This document shows positions 1 through 9,570 of a stretch of DNA of 64,000 nt, one piece after another (position 1 is the first letter of the stretch; each line of letters starts with the position of its first letter). The notes beneath the pieces are model-generated. The model was not told the DNA's origin. It did no database searches and saw only the letters and a program-made list of their open reading frames with translations. The stretch covers positions 2,702,548 through 2,766,547 of the forward strand of contig OY282370.1 of NCBI GenBank assembly GCA_958295745.1, given 5' to 3'. Source of the DNA: an uncultured Acidimicrobiia bacterium (GTDB lineage: Bacteria > Actinomycetota > Acidimicrobiia > Spongiisociales > Spongiisociaceae). The translations under genes were made by a program, and so were the position numbers.

Positions 1-2637
1 CGCTAGCAGCTCCCGGTCCAGGGTCAGCGCCGCCGCCCTCCGCTCCGCCGGGGCGGTGTCCCCTTCATATAGGAAGGAGGCCACGAACTGGAACAGGAGC
101 GAGGAGGCGAAGGGGCCGGCGCCGGTGGTTTCCACTTCCACCATCCGGACCTTCCGTGATCCGATGTCCTCCAGCAGCCTCTTGGCCGCCGGGAGGTCGA
201 AGACGTCCTGGAGGATCTCCCGGTAGGTCTCCAGGACGATCGGGAACGAGCCGAACCGGGTGGCGATCGCCATCAGGTCCGAAGCCCGCCGCCGCTGCAG
301 CCAAAGGGGCGTCCGCCCGTCGAAGCGCCTCCGGGGCAGGAGGAGGGCCCGGGCGGCGGCCTCCCGGAACCGGGCCGCGAAGACGGCGGTGCCCGAAAGC
401 TCTTCGATCAGCATCCCCTCGAGCTCGTCGGGTTCGACCAGCAGATCGTCCAGAGCGGGAAGGTCGTCGGTGTCTATGAACCGGAAGGAAATCCCGTCGT
501 CGCTCCAGATGACGTCCAGGTTCCTCCCGTACCGCCGGCGGAGCCGCCGGTTGATGGCCATCGCCCACGGGGCGTGCACCCGTCCGCCCAGGGGGGAGAG
601 GATGGCGATCCGCCAGTCCCCGATCTCGTCCCGGAACCGTTCCACGACCACCGTCCGGTCGGTGGGGAGAACCCCGGCGGCGTATTTCTGGTCGGCCAGG
701 AATGCGGCCAGGTTGGAGGCCGCCCAGGGGTCGAGATGGTGTTCCTCTCGGAGGACCTCGGCGGCCCGATCCGGTTCCATGGCGCCGATCCGGCGGATGA
801 ACCGGCCCACGGCCAGCCCGGTTTCGAGGGGGCGGCCTTCCCGGTCGCCCCGCCAGAAGGGCATGCGGGCCGAGGGCTCGGCGGGCGCCGGAACCACCTC
901 GACCCGGTCGGGGGTGATGTCGCTGATGCGCCAGGTGGAGGTGCCGAGGATGAACACGTCCCCGGGCCGGGACTCGTAGACCATCTCCTCGTCGAGCTCC
1001 CCCACCCGGCTCCCGTCGGGCAGGTTGACCGTGTAGAGGCCGCGGTCGGGGATGGTCCCGGGGTTGGTTACAGCTAGCCGCTGGGCGCCGGAACGGGCGG
1101 TGAGAACGTGGGTTACCCGATCCCACACCAGCCGGGGCCGCAGCTCGCCGAACAGCTCCGATGGATAACGCCCCGCCAGCATGTCGAGCACCGCCTCGAA
1201 GGGGCCGCGGGCCAGGTCGCGGTAGGGGGTGGCCCGCCTCACCAACCCGTACAGGTCGTCTACGCGCCAGTCGTCCACCGCCACCGCCGCCACCACCTGC
1301 TGGGCCAGCACATCCAGAGGACTCTGGGGGACGACGGTGGGCTCCACAGCCCCGGACAGCATCAGGCCGGCCACCACGGTCGCTTCCAGGAGGTCCCCGC
1401 GGAACTTGGGGAAGATCTTGGCCACGCTGGTCGCCCCCACCTGGTGCCCGGCCCGCCCCACCCGCTGCAGCCCGGAGGCCACGCTGGTGGGAGACTCGAT
1501 ATGCACCACCAGATCCACCGCCCCCATGTCGATGCCCAGCTCCAGGGTGGAGGTGGCCACCACCGCCGGCAGATCGCCCCGTTTCAGCAGGTCCTCGATC
1601 GCCAGGCGCTGCTCACGGGAGACCGAGCCGTGATGGGCGCGGGCTATCTCCTCGCCGGCCAGGTCGTTCAGCTCGGTGCATAGCCGCTCGGCCAGCCGCC
1701 GGGAGTTGGCGAACACGATGGTGGACCGGTGGGCCCGGATCAGGTCGAGCACCTTCGGGTAGATCGAAGGCCAGATGGACCGGTACCCGGGGTCGGAAGG
1801 GTCGGAGTCGAGCGGGTCGGGGGGCGCGGGGGCCGCCATGTCCTCCACCGGGACCACGACCTCGACTTCCAGCCCCCGGTCGCTGGGGACGTCTATGACG
1901 GTTACGGGCCTGGGAGTCCAGACCTCTCCTTCGAGGCGGCCCCCGCCCATGAACTCGGCGATGACCTGCAGCGGGCGCTGGGTGGCGGACAGCCCGATCC
2001 GCTGGGGCGCGGCGGCGGTGACCTCCTCGAGCCTTTCGAGGGACAGCGCCAGATGCGACCCCCGTTTGGTGCCGGCCACCGCATGCACCTCGTCGATGAT
2101 CACCCAGCGGACCGAGGCCAGTATCCGGCGGGCCTGGCTGGTGAGGAGCAGATACAGCGACTCCGGGGTGGTTATGAGGATGTCGGGGGGGTGCCGCTGC
2201 ATGCGGCGGCGGTCGGCGGCGGGGGTCTCGCCGGTGCGGATGGCCGCCGTCACCTCGGTGAGGGGGTCGAGACCGCGCCGGGCGGCGGCGTGGCCGATCC
2301 CGGTGAGCGGCGCCCGCAGGTTGCGTTCCACGTCGTGGGCCAGGGCCTTCATCGGGGATATGTAGAGGACCCGGCACCGGCCGGCCTGCGGCGGGGTGGG
2401 TTCGGTCAGCAGCCGGTCGAGCGTGTACAGGAAGGCGGCCAGGGTCTTGCCCGATCCGGTGGGGGCGTGGATGAGGGTGTGGTCGCCCCCCGCTATGGCC
2501 GGCCATCCCCTGGACTGGGCGGGGGTGGGGGCGGCGAAGGTCTCATCGAACCAGGCGGCCGCGGCGGGGGAGAACAAGCCGCTCGTCAGGCCGCTCGCCA
2601 GGTTGTTCGCATCCGCCATGTCATCGTGTTCTGTCAT
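1..2637 (-). CDS. lhr: Lhr-type ATP-dependent helicase (C-terminal part outside window)
   Basis: Large superfamily 2 helicase of the Lhr family, which unwinds nucleic acid 3'-5' and is linked to DNA repair. 879 residues are visible; the reading frame is open at base 1, so the C-terminus is missing (family members are often about 1500 residues). Read from ATG at 2637: the N-terminus carries the Lhr signature FSPAAAAWF...PTPAQSRGWPAI, then Walker A APTGSGKT, the DEAH-type box IIDEVHAV, motif III LSAT, and a helicase C-terminal domain with ATSTLELGIDMG and RVGRAGHQ. The DEVH box and the WF/PTPAQ N-terminus separate Lhr from RecQ or UvrB. An upstream spacer of 283 bp (2638-2920) should hold its promoter; no clear hexamers were identified there. 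Family call is firm. Confidence 0.93.
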   Translation of the reverse strand, partial: MTEHDDMADANNLASGLTSGLFSPAAAAWFDETFAAPTPAQSRGWPAIAGGDHTLIHAPTGSGKTLAAFLYTLDRLLTEPTPPQAGRCRVLYISPMKALAHDVERNLRAPLTGIGHAAARRGLDPLTEVTAAIRTGETPAADRRRMQRHPPDILITTPESLYLLLTSQARRILASVRWVIIDEVHAVAGTKRGSHLALSLERLEEVTAAAPQRIGLSATQRPLQVIAEFMGGGRLEGEVWTPRPVTVIDVPSDRGLEVEVVVPVEDMAAPAPPDPLDSDPSDPGYRSIWPSIYPKVLDLIRAHRSTIVFANSRRLAERLCTELNDLAGEEIARAHHGSVSREQRLAIEDLLKRGDLPAVVATSTLELGIDMGAVDLVVHIESPTSVASGLQRVGRAGHQVGATSVAKIFPKFRGDLLEATVVAGLMLSGAVEPTVVPQSPLDVLAQQVVAAVAVDDWRVDDLYGLVRRATPYRDLARGPFEAVLDMLAGRYPSELFGELRPRLVWDRVTHVLTARSGAQRLAVTNPGTIPDRGLYTVNLPDGSRVGELDEEMVYESRPGDVFILGTSTWRISDITPDRVEVVPAPAEPSARMPFWRGDREGRPLETGLAVGRFIRRIGAMEPDRAAEVLREEHHLDPWAASNLAAFLADQKYAAGVLPTDRTVVVERFRDEIGDWRIAILSPLGGRVHAPWAMAINRRLRRRYGRNLDVIWSDDGISFRFIDTDDLPALDDLLVEPDELEGMLIEELSGTAVFAARFREAAARALLLPRRRFDGRTPLWLQRRRASDLMAIATRFGSFPIVLETYREILQDVFDLPAAKRLLEDIGSRKVRMVEVETTGAGPFASSLLFQFVASFLYEGDTAPAERRAAALTLDRELLA

Positions 2638-2920
2638 GCTCGACAGCGTATCGCCCCGGTGTGACACGCCGTGCGGGGCGCACCTCGGTGCGGGGCCGGC
2701 AGAGGGTGCGTCCGTTCCGTCCGACGATACTCCCCGCGGTCATGTTCGGACGGAAACGACCGTGCGGCCGCTTGCCTATCCGGGGCCGCACGGCAGTCGG
2801 GACCCCGTGAGACAACCGCTGCGAAAGAAATGCCGACAGAAAGGCACCGAGAGGTACTGATCCGGAACATCCCCGACAGTTTGAAAAGACGGCATCAGGC
2901 CCCGGCGGTCATACCGGAAA

Positions 2921-3658
2921 TCAGTAGGTGCGCATCACCTGCAGGGCTATCTCGGCGGCTTCCCCCTCGACCGTCAGGTTCTCGGCGTCGTCGGGGTGGA
3001 GGCGCTGGAGGGCGACCCGGCAGATCTCGCCCGCCGGACCCCGGATGAGCTGACCGGTACCTTCGGGGCCGGCCGCGTACTTGGCGTACATGGGGCCGAT
3101 GCCTTCGATGCGCACCGGGGTTTCGTACTCGTAGCCGGACTGCTCGAAGGCCCAGGGCAGCATCTTCTGGGTAATCACGACTATGTGGCGGAGCCGCTCG
3201 GTGTCTTGCGCCTCCTCGCCTACAGCGTCGTGGATGTCGAGCCCGTGCCCCCACGTCTCGGCCAGCCTCAGGGTGGCGAAACTTCGGGCTGACATCTCGG
3301 CGACGAACCATGGAACCCGGTCGCGGGCCTCGGCGCGGCTCAGGTCGTCCACCACCTCGGCCCTGCCGAGGCGCCACCATTCGATCACATCCTGGGGGCG
3401 CATCTGCCGGCCCCGCTCGACGCCGGACTCCGTGAAATCGTCGAAGGCCTCGTAGTCGTCGAGGTCTGCGAGCATCGACCCGCCTTCCGCCAAGGCGTTA
3501 TGGGCGTATTCTTCGATGTGGGCGAGGTGAGAAACCGTATCCCGGATGTCCCAGCCGTTGGCAGGGGTGGGTGAGCTCCAGTCGCGCACCTGCACCCTCT
3601 GGAGGAACTGGTCGAGCTGTTGTTGCTCGGCGACCAGATCGGACAGTATCTCCCGCAC
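2921..3658 (-). CDS. TIGR03084-like / DinB-superfamily metal-binding protein
   Basis: 245-residue protein resembling the actinobacterial TIGR03084 family, related to mycothiol-dependent maleylpyruvate isomerase and DinB four-helix bundles. The N-terminal helix bundle contains HLAHIEE, and about 90 residues later ETWGHGLDIHDA; these histidines match the usual metal ligands of DinB-like proteins. The C-terminal portion (MYAKYAAGPEG...) resembles the extra SCP-like lobe of this family. The start is GTG at 3658, preceded by GGAGAGG. Substrate is unknown; a thiol-dependent transferase or isomerase activity is only a family-based guess. Followed by a 283-bp spacer before the helicase gene and preceded by 222 bp of non-coding sequence, so probably transcribed alone. 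Confidence 0.8.
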   Translation of the reverse strand: MREILSDLVAEQQQLDQFLQRVQVRDWSSPTPANGWDIRDTVSHLAHIEEYAHNALAEGGSMLADLDDYEAFDDFTESGVERGRQMRPQDVIEWWRLGRAEVVDDLSRAEARDRVPWFVAEMSARSFATLRLAETWGHGLDIHDAVGEEAQDTERLRHIVVITQKMLPWAFEQSGYEYETPVRIEGIGPMYAKYAAGPEGTGQLIRGPAGEICRVALQRLHPDDAENLTVEGEAAEIALQVMRTY

Positions 3659-3880
3659 CCTCTCCAGTCTACTATATCCCGCCCGCCTTCGAATTCATCC
3701 GGCGGACATAACCGGAGCGGCCCGTGCGGACGCATCGCGGCGGCATCCTACGACCTGTCTGAGGCGCCCGTTTCTACGCATCCCCACCCGGCGGCTCGAA
3801 GCACATCCGGGCCGGTATGCGCCGGCATCACGAACCCGCCCGGCGGAATAGGCCCCGGCGTGTTCAGCCGGAGGGCGTGT

Positions 3881-4960
3881 TCAGTCGGAGATCGGGCGGG
3901 GGAATGGGGCCTTCGAAACCGGATCCTCATCCTCGCATATGAAGCCGTTGAGACGGTCGAGCAGCCGCCGCAGCCGCCCGAAGCTGCGCCGGTCGAAGGC
4001 CAGACCCACCCTGGCGCAGTCCAGAGCGTCCCGGTCGCGAATCTCGACCGCGTGGGGATCGACCCGCTCGATCCTTCCTTCTACGACCAGATCGGAGAAC
4101 TCGTCGTTGAGCAGATCCATCTGCCGGTCGGTCGGTTTTTGCCGGAGGCGGATCACCAACCGGCCCTCCACGTAGCGCTGCGAGTGGTAGTTGGCGTAGA
4201 ACCGGCATATCTCATCGGCCGCCTCCTCGACCCGGTTGGTGATCCTGTACAGGTCGAGGTCGCCGGGGCTGATCATCCCGGTTTCGAGCAGCTGCTCGGT
4301 TACGAACCGCTGCCAGGCGGGCCAGTATGACTCCTCCGACTCCATCAGGACGACCGGCTGGACGGGCGCCTTTCCCGTCTGGATCAGAGTGAGCAGCTCG
4401 AAGGTCTCGTCCATGGTGCCGACACCGCCGGGGAAGACGGCGAAGGCGTGGGACTCCATGACGAAACCGAGCTTGCGGGTGAAGAAGTACTTGAAGTTGA
4501 CGAGCCGGCCGCCGGGGATGTAGGGGTTGGCGCTGGTCTCGAACGGGAGCCGGATGTTGACGCCGAACGACCCCTCCCGGCCGGCGCCCCGGTTGCCCGC
4601 CTCCATGATCCCGGGGCCGGCGCCGGTCACCACCATCCAGCCGCGGCGTTTCCACATGTGCCGGGCGAAGTCGCAGGCCAGACGGTAGTCGGGATGGTCG
4701 GGCGGAGTCCGAGCCGATCCGAAGACGGTGACCTTGGGGACGCCGCCGTAGTCTCCGAACACCCTCGCCGAGTAGCGCATCTCCTTGAGGGCGCTGTTGA
4801 AGAGCTTCAGGCGGCCGCGGTCCGGCCCGTCCCGGTGCAGCTTGAGGGCGGTGGTCATCAGCTCGGCGATCAGGCCCCGGTCGGCGCCGCCCCCGGCCCG
4901 CTCTATCAGTTCGGCGATTCCCCGGTCGAGGTCCGGGTCTCCCATCTCGTATCCGGCCAT
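3881..4960 (-). CDS. LOG-family (lysine decarboxylase-like) nucleotide phosphoribohydrolase
   Basis: Rossmann-fold protein of the LOG/TIGR00730 family, whose characterised members cleave nucleoside 5'-monophosphates (cytokinin riboside phosphates, or AMP/GMP/IMP in PpnN) into base and ribose phosphate. Signature seen: GAGPGIMEAGNRGA followed by PGGVGTMDETFE, the PGGxGTxxE active-site motif. The protein is longer (359 residues) than plant-type LOG (about 200), with an N-terminal helical extension and a C-terminal extension after the Rossmann core, so it is closer to the long bacterial form. ATG at 4960 is preferred over an in-frame ATG at 4990, because AGAAGGAACGAG precedes the former. Soluble, cytoplasmic. 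Confidence 0.88.
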   Translation of the reverse strand: MAGYEMGDPDLDRGIAELIERAGGGADRGLIAELMTTALKLHRDGPDRGRLKLFNSALKEMRYSARVFGDYGGVPKVTVFGSARTPPDHPDYRLACDFARHMWKRRGWMVVTGAGPGIMEAGNRGAGREGSFGVNIRLPFETSANPYIPGGRLVNFKYFFTRKLGFVMESHAFAVFPGGVGTMDETFELLTLIQTGKAPVQPVVLMESEESYWPAWQRFVTEQLLETGMISPGDLDLYRITNRVEEAADEICRFYANYHSQRYVEGRLVIRLRQKPTDRQMDLLNDEFSDLVVEGRIERVDPHAVEIRDRDALDCARVGLAFDRRSFGRLRRLLDRLNGFICEDEDPVSKAPFPRPISD

Positions 4961-5054
4961 CTCGTTCCTTCTTCTGTATACGGCGCCCAAGGTAGCCGCC
5001 CCGGACGAGTAGACAGGGCGGGCCGGCGCGGGTTCCTCCCCGGCGGATATCGGT

Positions 5055-7946
5055 ATGTCACACGGGGGCGGTATCTTGACGACGATGTTGGATCATGTGA
5101 AATCGCTTCGTTCGAAGTTGGAACGACTGTCGGCGGTGTTGCTACCGATCCTGCTCCTCGCGGCTGCGGTGTTACCGGCAGGACCGGCGGGCGGAGTGGC
5201 GGGCGCGCCCGACGGCGCCCTGGCCGGAGGGTCGAACCCTGCCTGCCCCGACCCGGACCGGGCCGCCGAGCAGGCCGCCGGGAGGTTCACGGACGTCGCC
5301 GAAGACAACGCACACGCCGCCAACATCGGCTGCATCGCCTATTACAAGATCACGTTGGGGGTGGGCGACGGCGCCCGTTACGCGCCCGGCCAGACGGTGA
5401 CCCGGTGGCAGATGGCGTTGTTCCTGATACGGACCGCCGACCGGGCCGGAATCAACGTGCCTAGGCCGGAAGCCTCACTATTCGTCGATATCGGGGAAAA
5501 GAGCGCCGCCGTCCAAGCCGGGATCAACTCCGCCGCGGCGCTCGGCCTGATGTCGAGCACCTCCTCCACTGCGAGTTTCTCTCCTGACGGGGCGGTGACC
5601 CGGGGGGACATGGCCCTGTTCCTGGTGAGGCTGCTCGAGCTGACCACCGGCGCGGGGTCGGAGGCGCCGATCCGGGTCGACGTCGACGAGAACGGACGGG
5701 TGTCCCTGATCCGCAGCGGCGGCGGCCGCATCGACATCGACGACTCGTTTCCCGACACGCTGACCAGCGCCACACTCGAGCAGGAGTACGCCATCGAGGC
5801 CATGTACGAGCTGGGGGTGGCCGCCGGCAAGTCGGACGGGAACTACGACCCGAAGGGAAGGGTCACCAGAGCCCAGATGGCATCGTTCATCATCCGGACC
5901 CTGGGGCATACCTCGGTGCGCCCGGCAGGTGCCGTCACCCTCGATCCGCCGCCCACTACCACTACCACCACCACTACGGTCCCGGCCACCACCACGACTA
6001 CTACGACTGTCCCGGCCGCCGCTGCGGCCCCGGTCACCACCACGACGCTGCCGCCGGATCCGGACGGCGTCTATACGGGCGACCCGCTGCAGCTGATCAC
6101 CCACGCCGAGTTCGCCCGGGCCTACTCACTGCCGGGATCCACCGGGGACAGGTTCGAGGTGTGGCTGTGCAACACCCCGTGGATCGGCTACTACTCCGAG
6201 AACCTCGATCATCGGCACAACCCGTCCAACTACGCCGTCAAGTTCGCAAGCCAGGTGGAGCCCTGGTTCGACTGGATATCCGGGGGCTTGTACACCCCGA
6301 AGTTCAGTCCGGGCGGGGTGGTCAGCGTCAGCTCGTCCTTCGATTACTACCGGAGCTGTTACAGCGAGGTGGCCGGCCGCTACTCAGGCGGGCAGTCGGA
6401 CATCGAAGGGGTGGTGATCGTCGTGGGGGTGTCCGCCGGAGAGAGCATCTTGGGGCAGGCCGACTGCGGCTTCTACTCCCAGCGGAGCTTTCCTGACAAC
6501 GGGAGGTTGGTGATGGTCAGCGGCAACGCCTTCACCGACCCGACCGTGCTGGCCCACGAGATGGGGCACGGCCTGTGCTGGCCGCATTCCTACAGCGGAG
6601 AGACTGTATATGGCGGGGAGGTCTGGGAATACGACAACCCGATGGACATCATGGGCTGGGGCAGCAGCGGACGGTCCGCCGCGCTGCCAGGGCTGGGCAC
6701 CTCTGCTGTCAACCGCTACGCCGCCGGTTGGATACCGCCCTCCCAGGTGGCGGTGCATACACCGGGGACGACCGCCCGGTACACCCTGGAACCGATCGGC
6801 GGCGGGGGCGTCCAGATGCTGATCGTTCCCTACAAGGCGGACAACCGGCTCCGCTATCGGGCGATGGGGGTGAGGGTCAGAGGTGAAGGGGACCTTTGGT
6901 GGGCCGACGCGGACATTGTAGAAGAAGGTGTAGAGATATACCACATTGATCAGTCTGTATACGGCTGTGACCTGCCGGACCGCGGGTACTGTCATGGCCT
7001 GTCACGCAGGACGAGGCCCCTTTTCGGCCGTGACCCGTACATATCGAGCGAGGTTGCTCATGTGATGGAGAACCCCGGCCATAGGTGGTACTGGTCGGAT
7101 GGTGACCATATAGAGGTCATTAGCCGTAGTGGAGGCACCTTCGTAGTTGAGGTCCGTCCTTACATCCCTCCCAAATACACTGCTGTATCTGCTGGCGATC
7201 TGCATTCGTGTGGTATACGCACCGATGGTACGATTGTGTGCTGGGGTGATAATGAATACGGGCAGTTGGATGCGCCGACCGGAACTTTCACAAATGTAGC
7301 CGTTGGCATCCGACATTCGTGTGGGATACGCACCGGTGGTGCTGTTGTCTGCTGGGGCAGTTCTTCTAGGCAGTTGGATGCGCCGGGTGGACGGTTTTTA
7401 TCAATAGCGACCAACGCTTTTCACACTTGTGGCTTGCGTACTGATAACTCGGTTGTTTGTTGGGGTAGCAATGATGACGGAGAGTTGGATGTACCGGGTG
7501 GTAGATTCACAGCTATAGCCACTGGCTGGGATCATTCGTGTGGACTAGGTGCTGATGGTGCTGTTGTTTGTTGGGGTAGCAATGATGACGGAGAGTTGGA
7601 TGTACCGGGTGGTAGATTCACAGCAATAACCGCGGGAGGTAAAAAATCGTGTGGGATACGCACCGGCGGTACCGTTGTCTGTTGGGGCAACAGCGAGGAT
7701 AGACAGTTAGATGCGCCAGCAAGGAATTTCACTGCTATAGACGCAGGACATTGGTATGCATGTGGGATTCACACCGATGGTGCGGTTGTCTGTTGGGGCA
7801 ACAGCGCGTTGGGAAAATTGAATACACCTGCTGGGAAATTTGACACTGTAACAGCTGGCTGGAGACATTCGTGTGGAATATATACCGATGGTAGGGTTGT
7901 ATGCTGGGGTGATAATGAATATGGGCAGTTGGATAGCCCGACCTGA
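5055..7946 (+). CDS. Secreted SLH-domain zinc metalloprotease with C-terminal RCC1 propeller
   Basis: Modular cell-surface protein. Domains in order: signal peptide (hydrophobic LLPILLLAAAVLPAG), three SLH-type repeats (about residues 80-295, including VTRWQMALFLIRTADRAG and VTRAQMASFIIRTLG), a Thr/Pro-rich linker, a zincin domain with HEMGHGLCWPH (HExxHxxxxxH ligand spacing) and a Met-turn-like NPMDIMGWG, then seven 37-residue RCC1-like repeats running to the C-terminus. Seven blades make one complete beta-propeller. SLH domains usually bind cell-wall polymers, so the protease is probably displayed on the wall; its substrate is unknown. An in-frame ATG at 5085 gives a cleaner signal peptide and may be the true start. 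From about 6900 onward the DNA becomes visibly more AT-rich than the SLH and linker part, suggesting a different origin for the propeller. Convergent with the next gene. Confidence 0.87.
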   Translation: MSHGGGILTTMLDHVKSLRSKLERLSAVLLPILLLAAAVLPAGPAGGVAGAPDGALAGGSNPACPDPDRAAEQAAGRFTDVAEDNAHAANIGCIAYYKITLGVGDGARYAPGQTVTRWQMALFLIRTADRAGINVPRPEASLFVDIGEKSAAVQAGINSAAALGLMSSTSSTASFSPDGAVTRGDMALFLVRLLELTTGAGSEAPIRVDVDENGRVSLIRSGGGRIDIDDSFPDTLTSATLEQEYAIEAMYELGVAAGKSDGNYDPKGRVTRAQMASFIIRTLGHTSVRPAGAVTLDPPPTTTTTTTTVPATTTTTTTVPAAAAAPVTTTTLPPDPDGVYTGDPLQLITHAEFARAYSLPGSTGDRFEVWLCNTPWIGYYSENLDHRHNPSNYAVKFASQVEPWFDWISGGLYTPKFSPGGVVSVSSSFDYYRSCYSEVAGRYSGGQSDIEGVVIVVGVSAGESILGQADCGFYSQRSFPDNGRLVMVSGNAFTDPTVLAHEMGHGLCWPHSYSGETVYGGEVWEYDNPMDIMGWGSSGRSAALPGLGTSAVNRYAAGWIPPSQVAVHTPGTTARYTLEPIGGGGVQMLIVPYKADNRLRYRAMGVRVRGEGDLWWADADIVEEGVEIYHIDQSVYGCDLPDRGYCHGLSRRTRPLFGRDPYISSEVAHVMENPGHRWYWSDGDHIEVISRSGGTFVVEVRPYIPPKYTAVSAGDLHSCGIRTDGTIVCWGDNEYGQLDAPTGTFTNVAVGIRHSCGIRTGGAVVCWGSSSRQLDAPGGRFLSIATNAFHTCGLRTDNSVVCWGSNDDGELDVPGGRFTAIATGWDHSCGLGADGAVVCWGSNDDGELDVPGGRFTAITAGGKKSCGIRTGGTVVCWGNSEDRQLDAPARNFTAIDAGHWYACGIHTDGAVVCWGNSALGKLNTPAGKFDTVTAGWRHSCGIYTDGRVVCWGDNEYGQLDSPT
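7176..7943 (+). repeat. Seven tandem 111-bp RCC1 coding repeats
   Basis: Each unit encodes 37 residues of the pattern (F/Y)TAVSAG..HSCGIRTDG..VCWG...GQLDAP. Units 3 and 4 share a 62-bp exact repeat (7452-7513 and 7563-7624, 111 bp apart), so this part of the propeller duplicated recently. Every unit carries two Cys ten residues apart. Confidence 0.93.
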
Positions 7947-8077
7947 CCTCCTGTAGCCGGGTCGTTTGGCCCCGCCTCCTGGATGGCCGCCCGCCGAAGT
8001 CTTCATTTTTGCCGACTGATCCCGCCCTCGTCTTTCATTGGGGAATCGGCCACTGGGGGGGAATCGGCCTACCGGGG

Positions 8078-9385
8078 TCAGGGGGCGAAGTCGAAGACGA
8101 TGTTGTTCTGGCCTGCTTCGACGTCGCGGGAGTCGTTGTGAAGGATCACGGTCAGCTTCTGGGAGCCGCAGTCGCCGAACTCGTCGCAGGTGATCGGGCC
8201 GATGATCCCGTCGAAGTCGGTGCTGTTCATCTCGTCCCGCAGGGCCCGGCGGTCGATGTACAGGGTTCCGTCCACTTCCACCGCCACCCGCTCGATGGCT
8301 GACAGGAGCATCGTGGTCGCGTCGTAGGCATGCGCCCAATATCCCGCTGTCGGACCCTCTCCGTAGGCCGCCTCGTAGTCGGTGAGGAGGTCATCGGCGG
8401 TCTTGCCGGTGTAGCTGTTGCGGTTGGAACCGAACCGCAGGTCGGGCCCGGATATGTACACGCCTTCCGACTCCGGGAGCTCCATGAAGTTGTCGGTCAG
8501 CAACCCCGCCGAGGCTATGAGCCCCACCCCCTCTAGGCCGGACACCCCGCCTACCTGCTGAACGATGTACCCGCCCTCCGGCATGAAGATCGGAAAGAAG
8601 ATGGCCTGAGGCCCTCCCGCCGCCACTTCGGTCAGCAACGCCGTCATATCGATATCACCCTTGTTCACCGAGGTGAAGGCGGTAACCGCGCCGCCCGTCC
8701 CCTCGAACGCATCCTTGAAGGCCTGCGCCAAGCCCTGCGTGTAAGGATCGCCGTCGTGGACGGCCGCCACCTTGTCGAAACCCAGCTCTTCCTCTACGAA
8801 CAGCGCCACCGCCCGGCCCTGGAACAGATCGTTGTGGGAAACCCGGTAATACCCGGGGTGGTAGGAGTCCCCCGGCGTACCGGCCAGATCCGAGGTCAAT
8901 ACCGGAGAGGTGTTGGAGGGTGCGATCATCACCATCCCGGCCGCCGAGACCAACGGCGACACCGCAACCGCCGCCGCGGAACACGTCGTTCCGATCACCC
9001 CGACCACGCTCGGGTCCGACACGATCGTCTGGGCGGCCGCCTGGCCTCCGTCGGCGGAGCACAGGTCGTCCAGACCTTCCCCGATCGTCACCTCGCGTCC
9101 GGCGATGGGGCCGTAATCCGCCACCGCCAGCTCGACACCCCGCTGATTCGGCGTTCCGAGGTTGGCCGCGTCCCCGCTGATCGAGTTGAGCGAGCGGATC
9201 TGGATCATCTCGCCCGGCCTGACCTCGACCGCCCCCAGCGGCCCCGGCGTGAACTCCTCCACCGCGGTCTGAACCGTCGTAGAAGACTGCACCGCAGCAG
9301 TCTGTGTCGCAGCAGTGCCGTCCCCGCCGCCGCAGGACGCCGCGAGCAACGCCACCAGCAGTCCGGCGAGCCCTAGTCTCCGCAT
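8078..9385 (-). CDS. Lipoprotein substrate-binding protein of an ABC importer (branched-chain amino acid type)
   Basis: 435-residue periplasmic-binding-protein type 1 (Peripla_BP_6 / LivJ-like) lipoprotein. The start at 9385 gives MRRLGLAGLLVALLAASCGGG: a signal peptide with lipobox LAASC and a Gly-rich tail, preceded by the ribosome-binding sequence AAGGAAAGGACC; the frame extends upstream but without this fit. The mature domain has two alpha/beta lobes: IQIRSLNSISGDAA..., GVIGTTCSAA, MVMIAPSNTSP, YYRVSHNDLFQGRA and AAVHDGDPYTQGLA are typical of the family. No permease or ATPase genes are adjacent, so it either works with a transporter elsewhere or as a sensor or orphan binding protein. The ligand cannot be deduced. 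Cys pairs in the C-terminal lobe (ITCDEFGDCGS) may form a disulfide. Confidence 0.9.
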   Translation of the reverse strand: MRRLGLAGLLVALLAASCGGGDGTAATQTAAVQSSTTVQTAVEEFTPGPLGAVEVRPGEMIQIRSLNSISGDAANLGTPNQRGVELAVADYGPIAGREVTIGEGLDDLCSADGGQAAAQTIVSDPSVVGVIGTTCSAAAVAVSPLVSAAGMVMIAPSNTSPVLTSDLAGTPGDSYHPGYYRVSHNDLFQGRAVALFVEEELGFDKVAAVHDGDPYTQGLAQAFKDAFEGTGGAVTAFTSVNKGDIDMTALLTEVAAGGPQAIFFPIFMPEGGYIVQQVGGVSGLEGVGLIASAGLLTDNFMELPESEGVYISGPDLRFGSNRNSYTGKTADDLLTDYEAAYGEGPTAGYWAHAYDATTMLLSAIERVAVEVDGTLYIDRRALRDEMNSTDFDGIIGPITCDEFGDCGSQKLTVILHNDSRDVEAGQNNIVFDFAP

Positions 9386-9522
9386 GCCTTGGTCCTTTCC
9401 TTCTGTTCCCCGCCCGGTGGATCGAGCAGGGGAGAGTGTACCCGGCCAAGCCGCCCGCCCCTGCACCCCGCCGACGACGGGATGCCGTCTTCGTCTGTTC
9501 TGATCCATCACCGCCAAGGCAA

Positions 9523-9559
9523 ACTGCCCACCCCGACCGAACTTCATGAACGATCAGGG
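9523..9559. repeat. Copy A of a 37-bp intergenic element
   Basis: Begins ACTGCCC and ends CATGAACGATCAGGG. It matches copy B at 20322-20358 at 30 of 37 ungapped positions. It lies in the 185-bp spacer between ppx and the binding-protein gene. Confidence 0.6.
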
Positions 9560-9570
9560 TCGAGGTGTTC

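Noticed and set aside
65-1126. 353-codon minus-strand open frame, and plus-strand frames at 156-2860
   Set aside because: Low-complexity Arg/Pro/Gly translations; they are out-of-frame shadows of the helicase gene, whose own frame shows all helicase motifs.
1613-2506. 297-codon minus-strand frame beginning MAGHSGG
   Set aside because: It is the shifted frame over the helicase N-terminus; the motif APTGSGKT appears only in the frame starting at 2637.
7947-8077. Bidirectional terminator between the metalloprotease and binding-protein genes
   Set aside because: The spacer has a GGGAATCGGCC direct repeat but no convincing hairpin with a T run.
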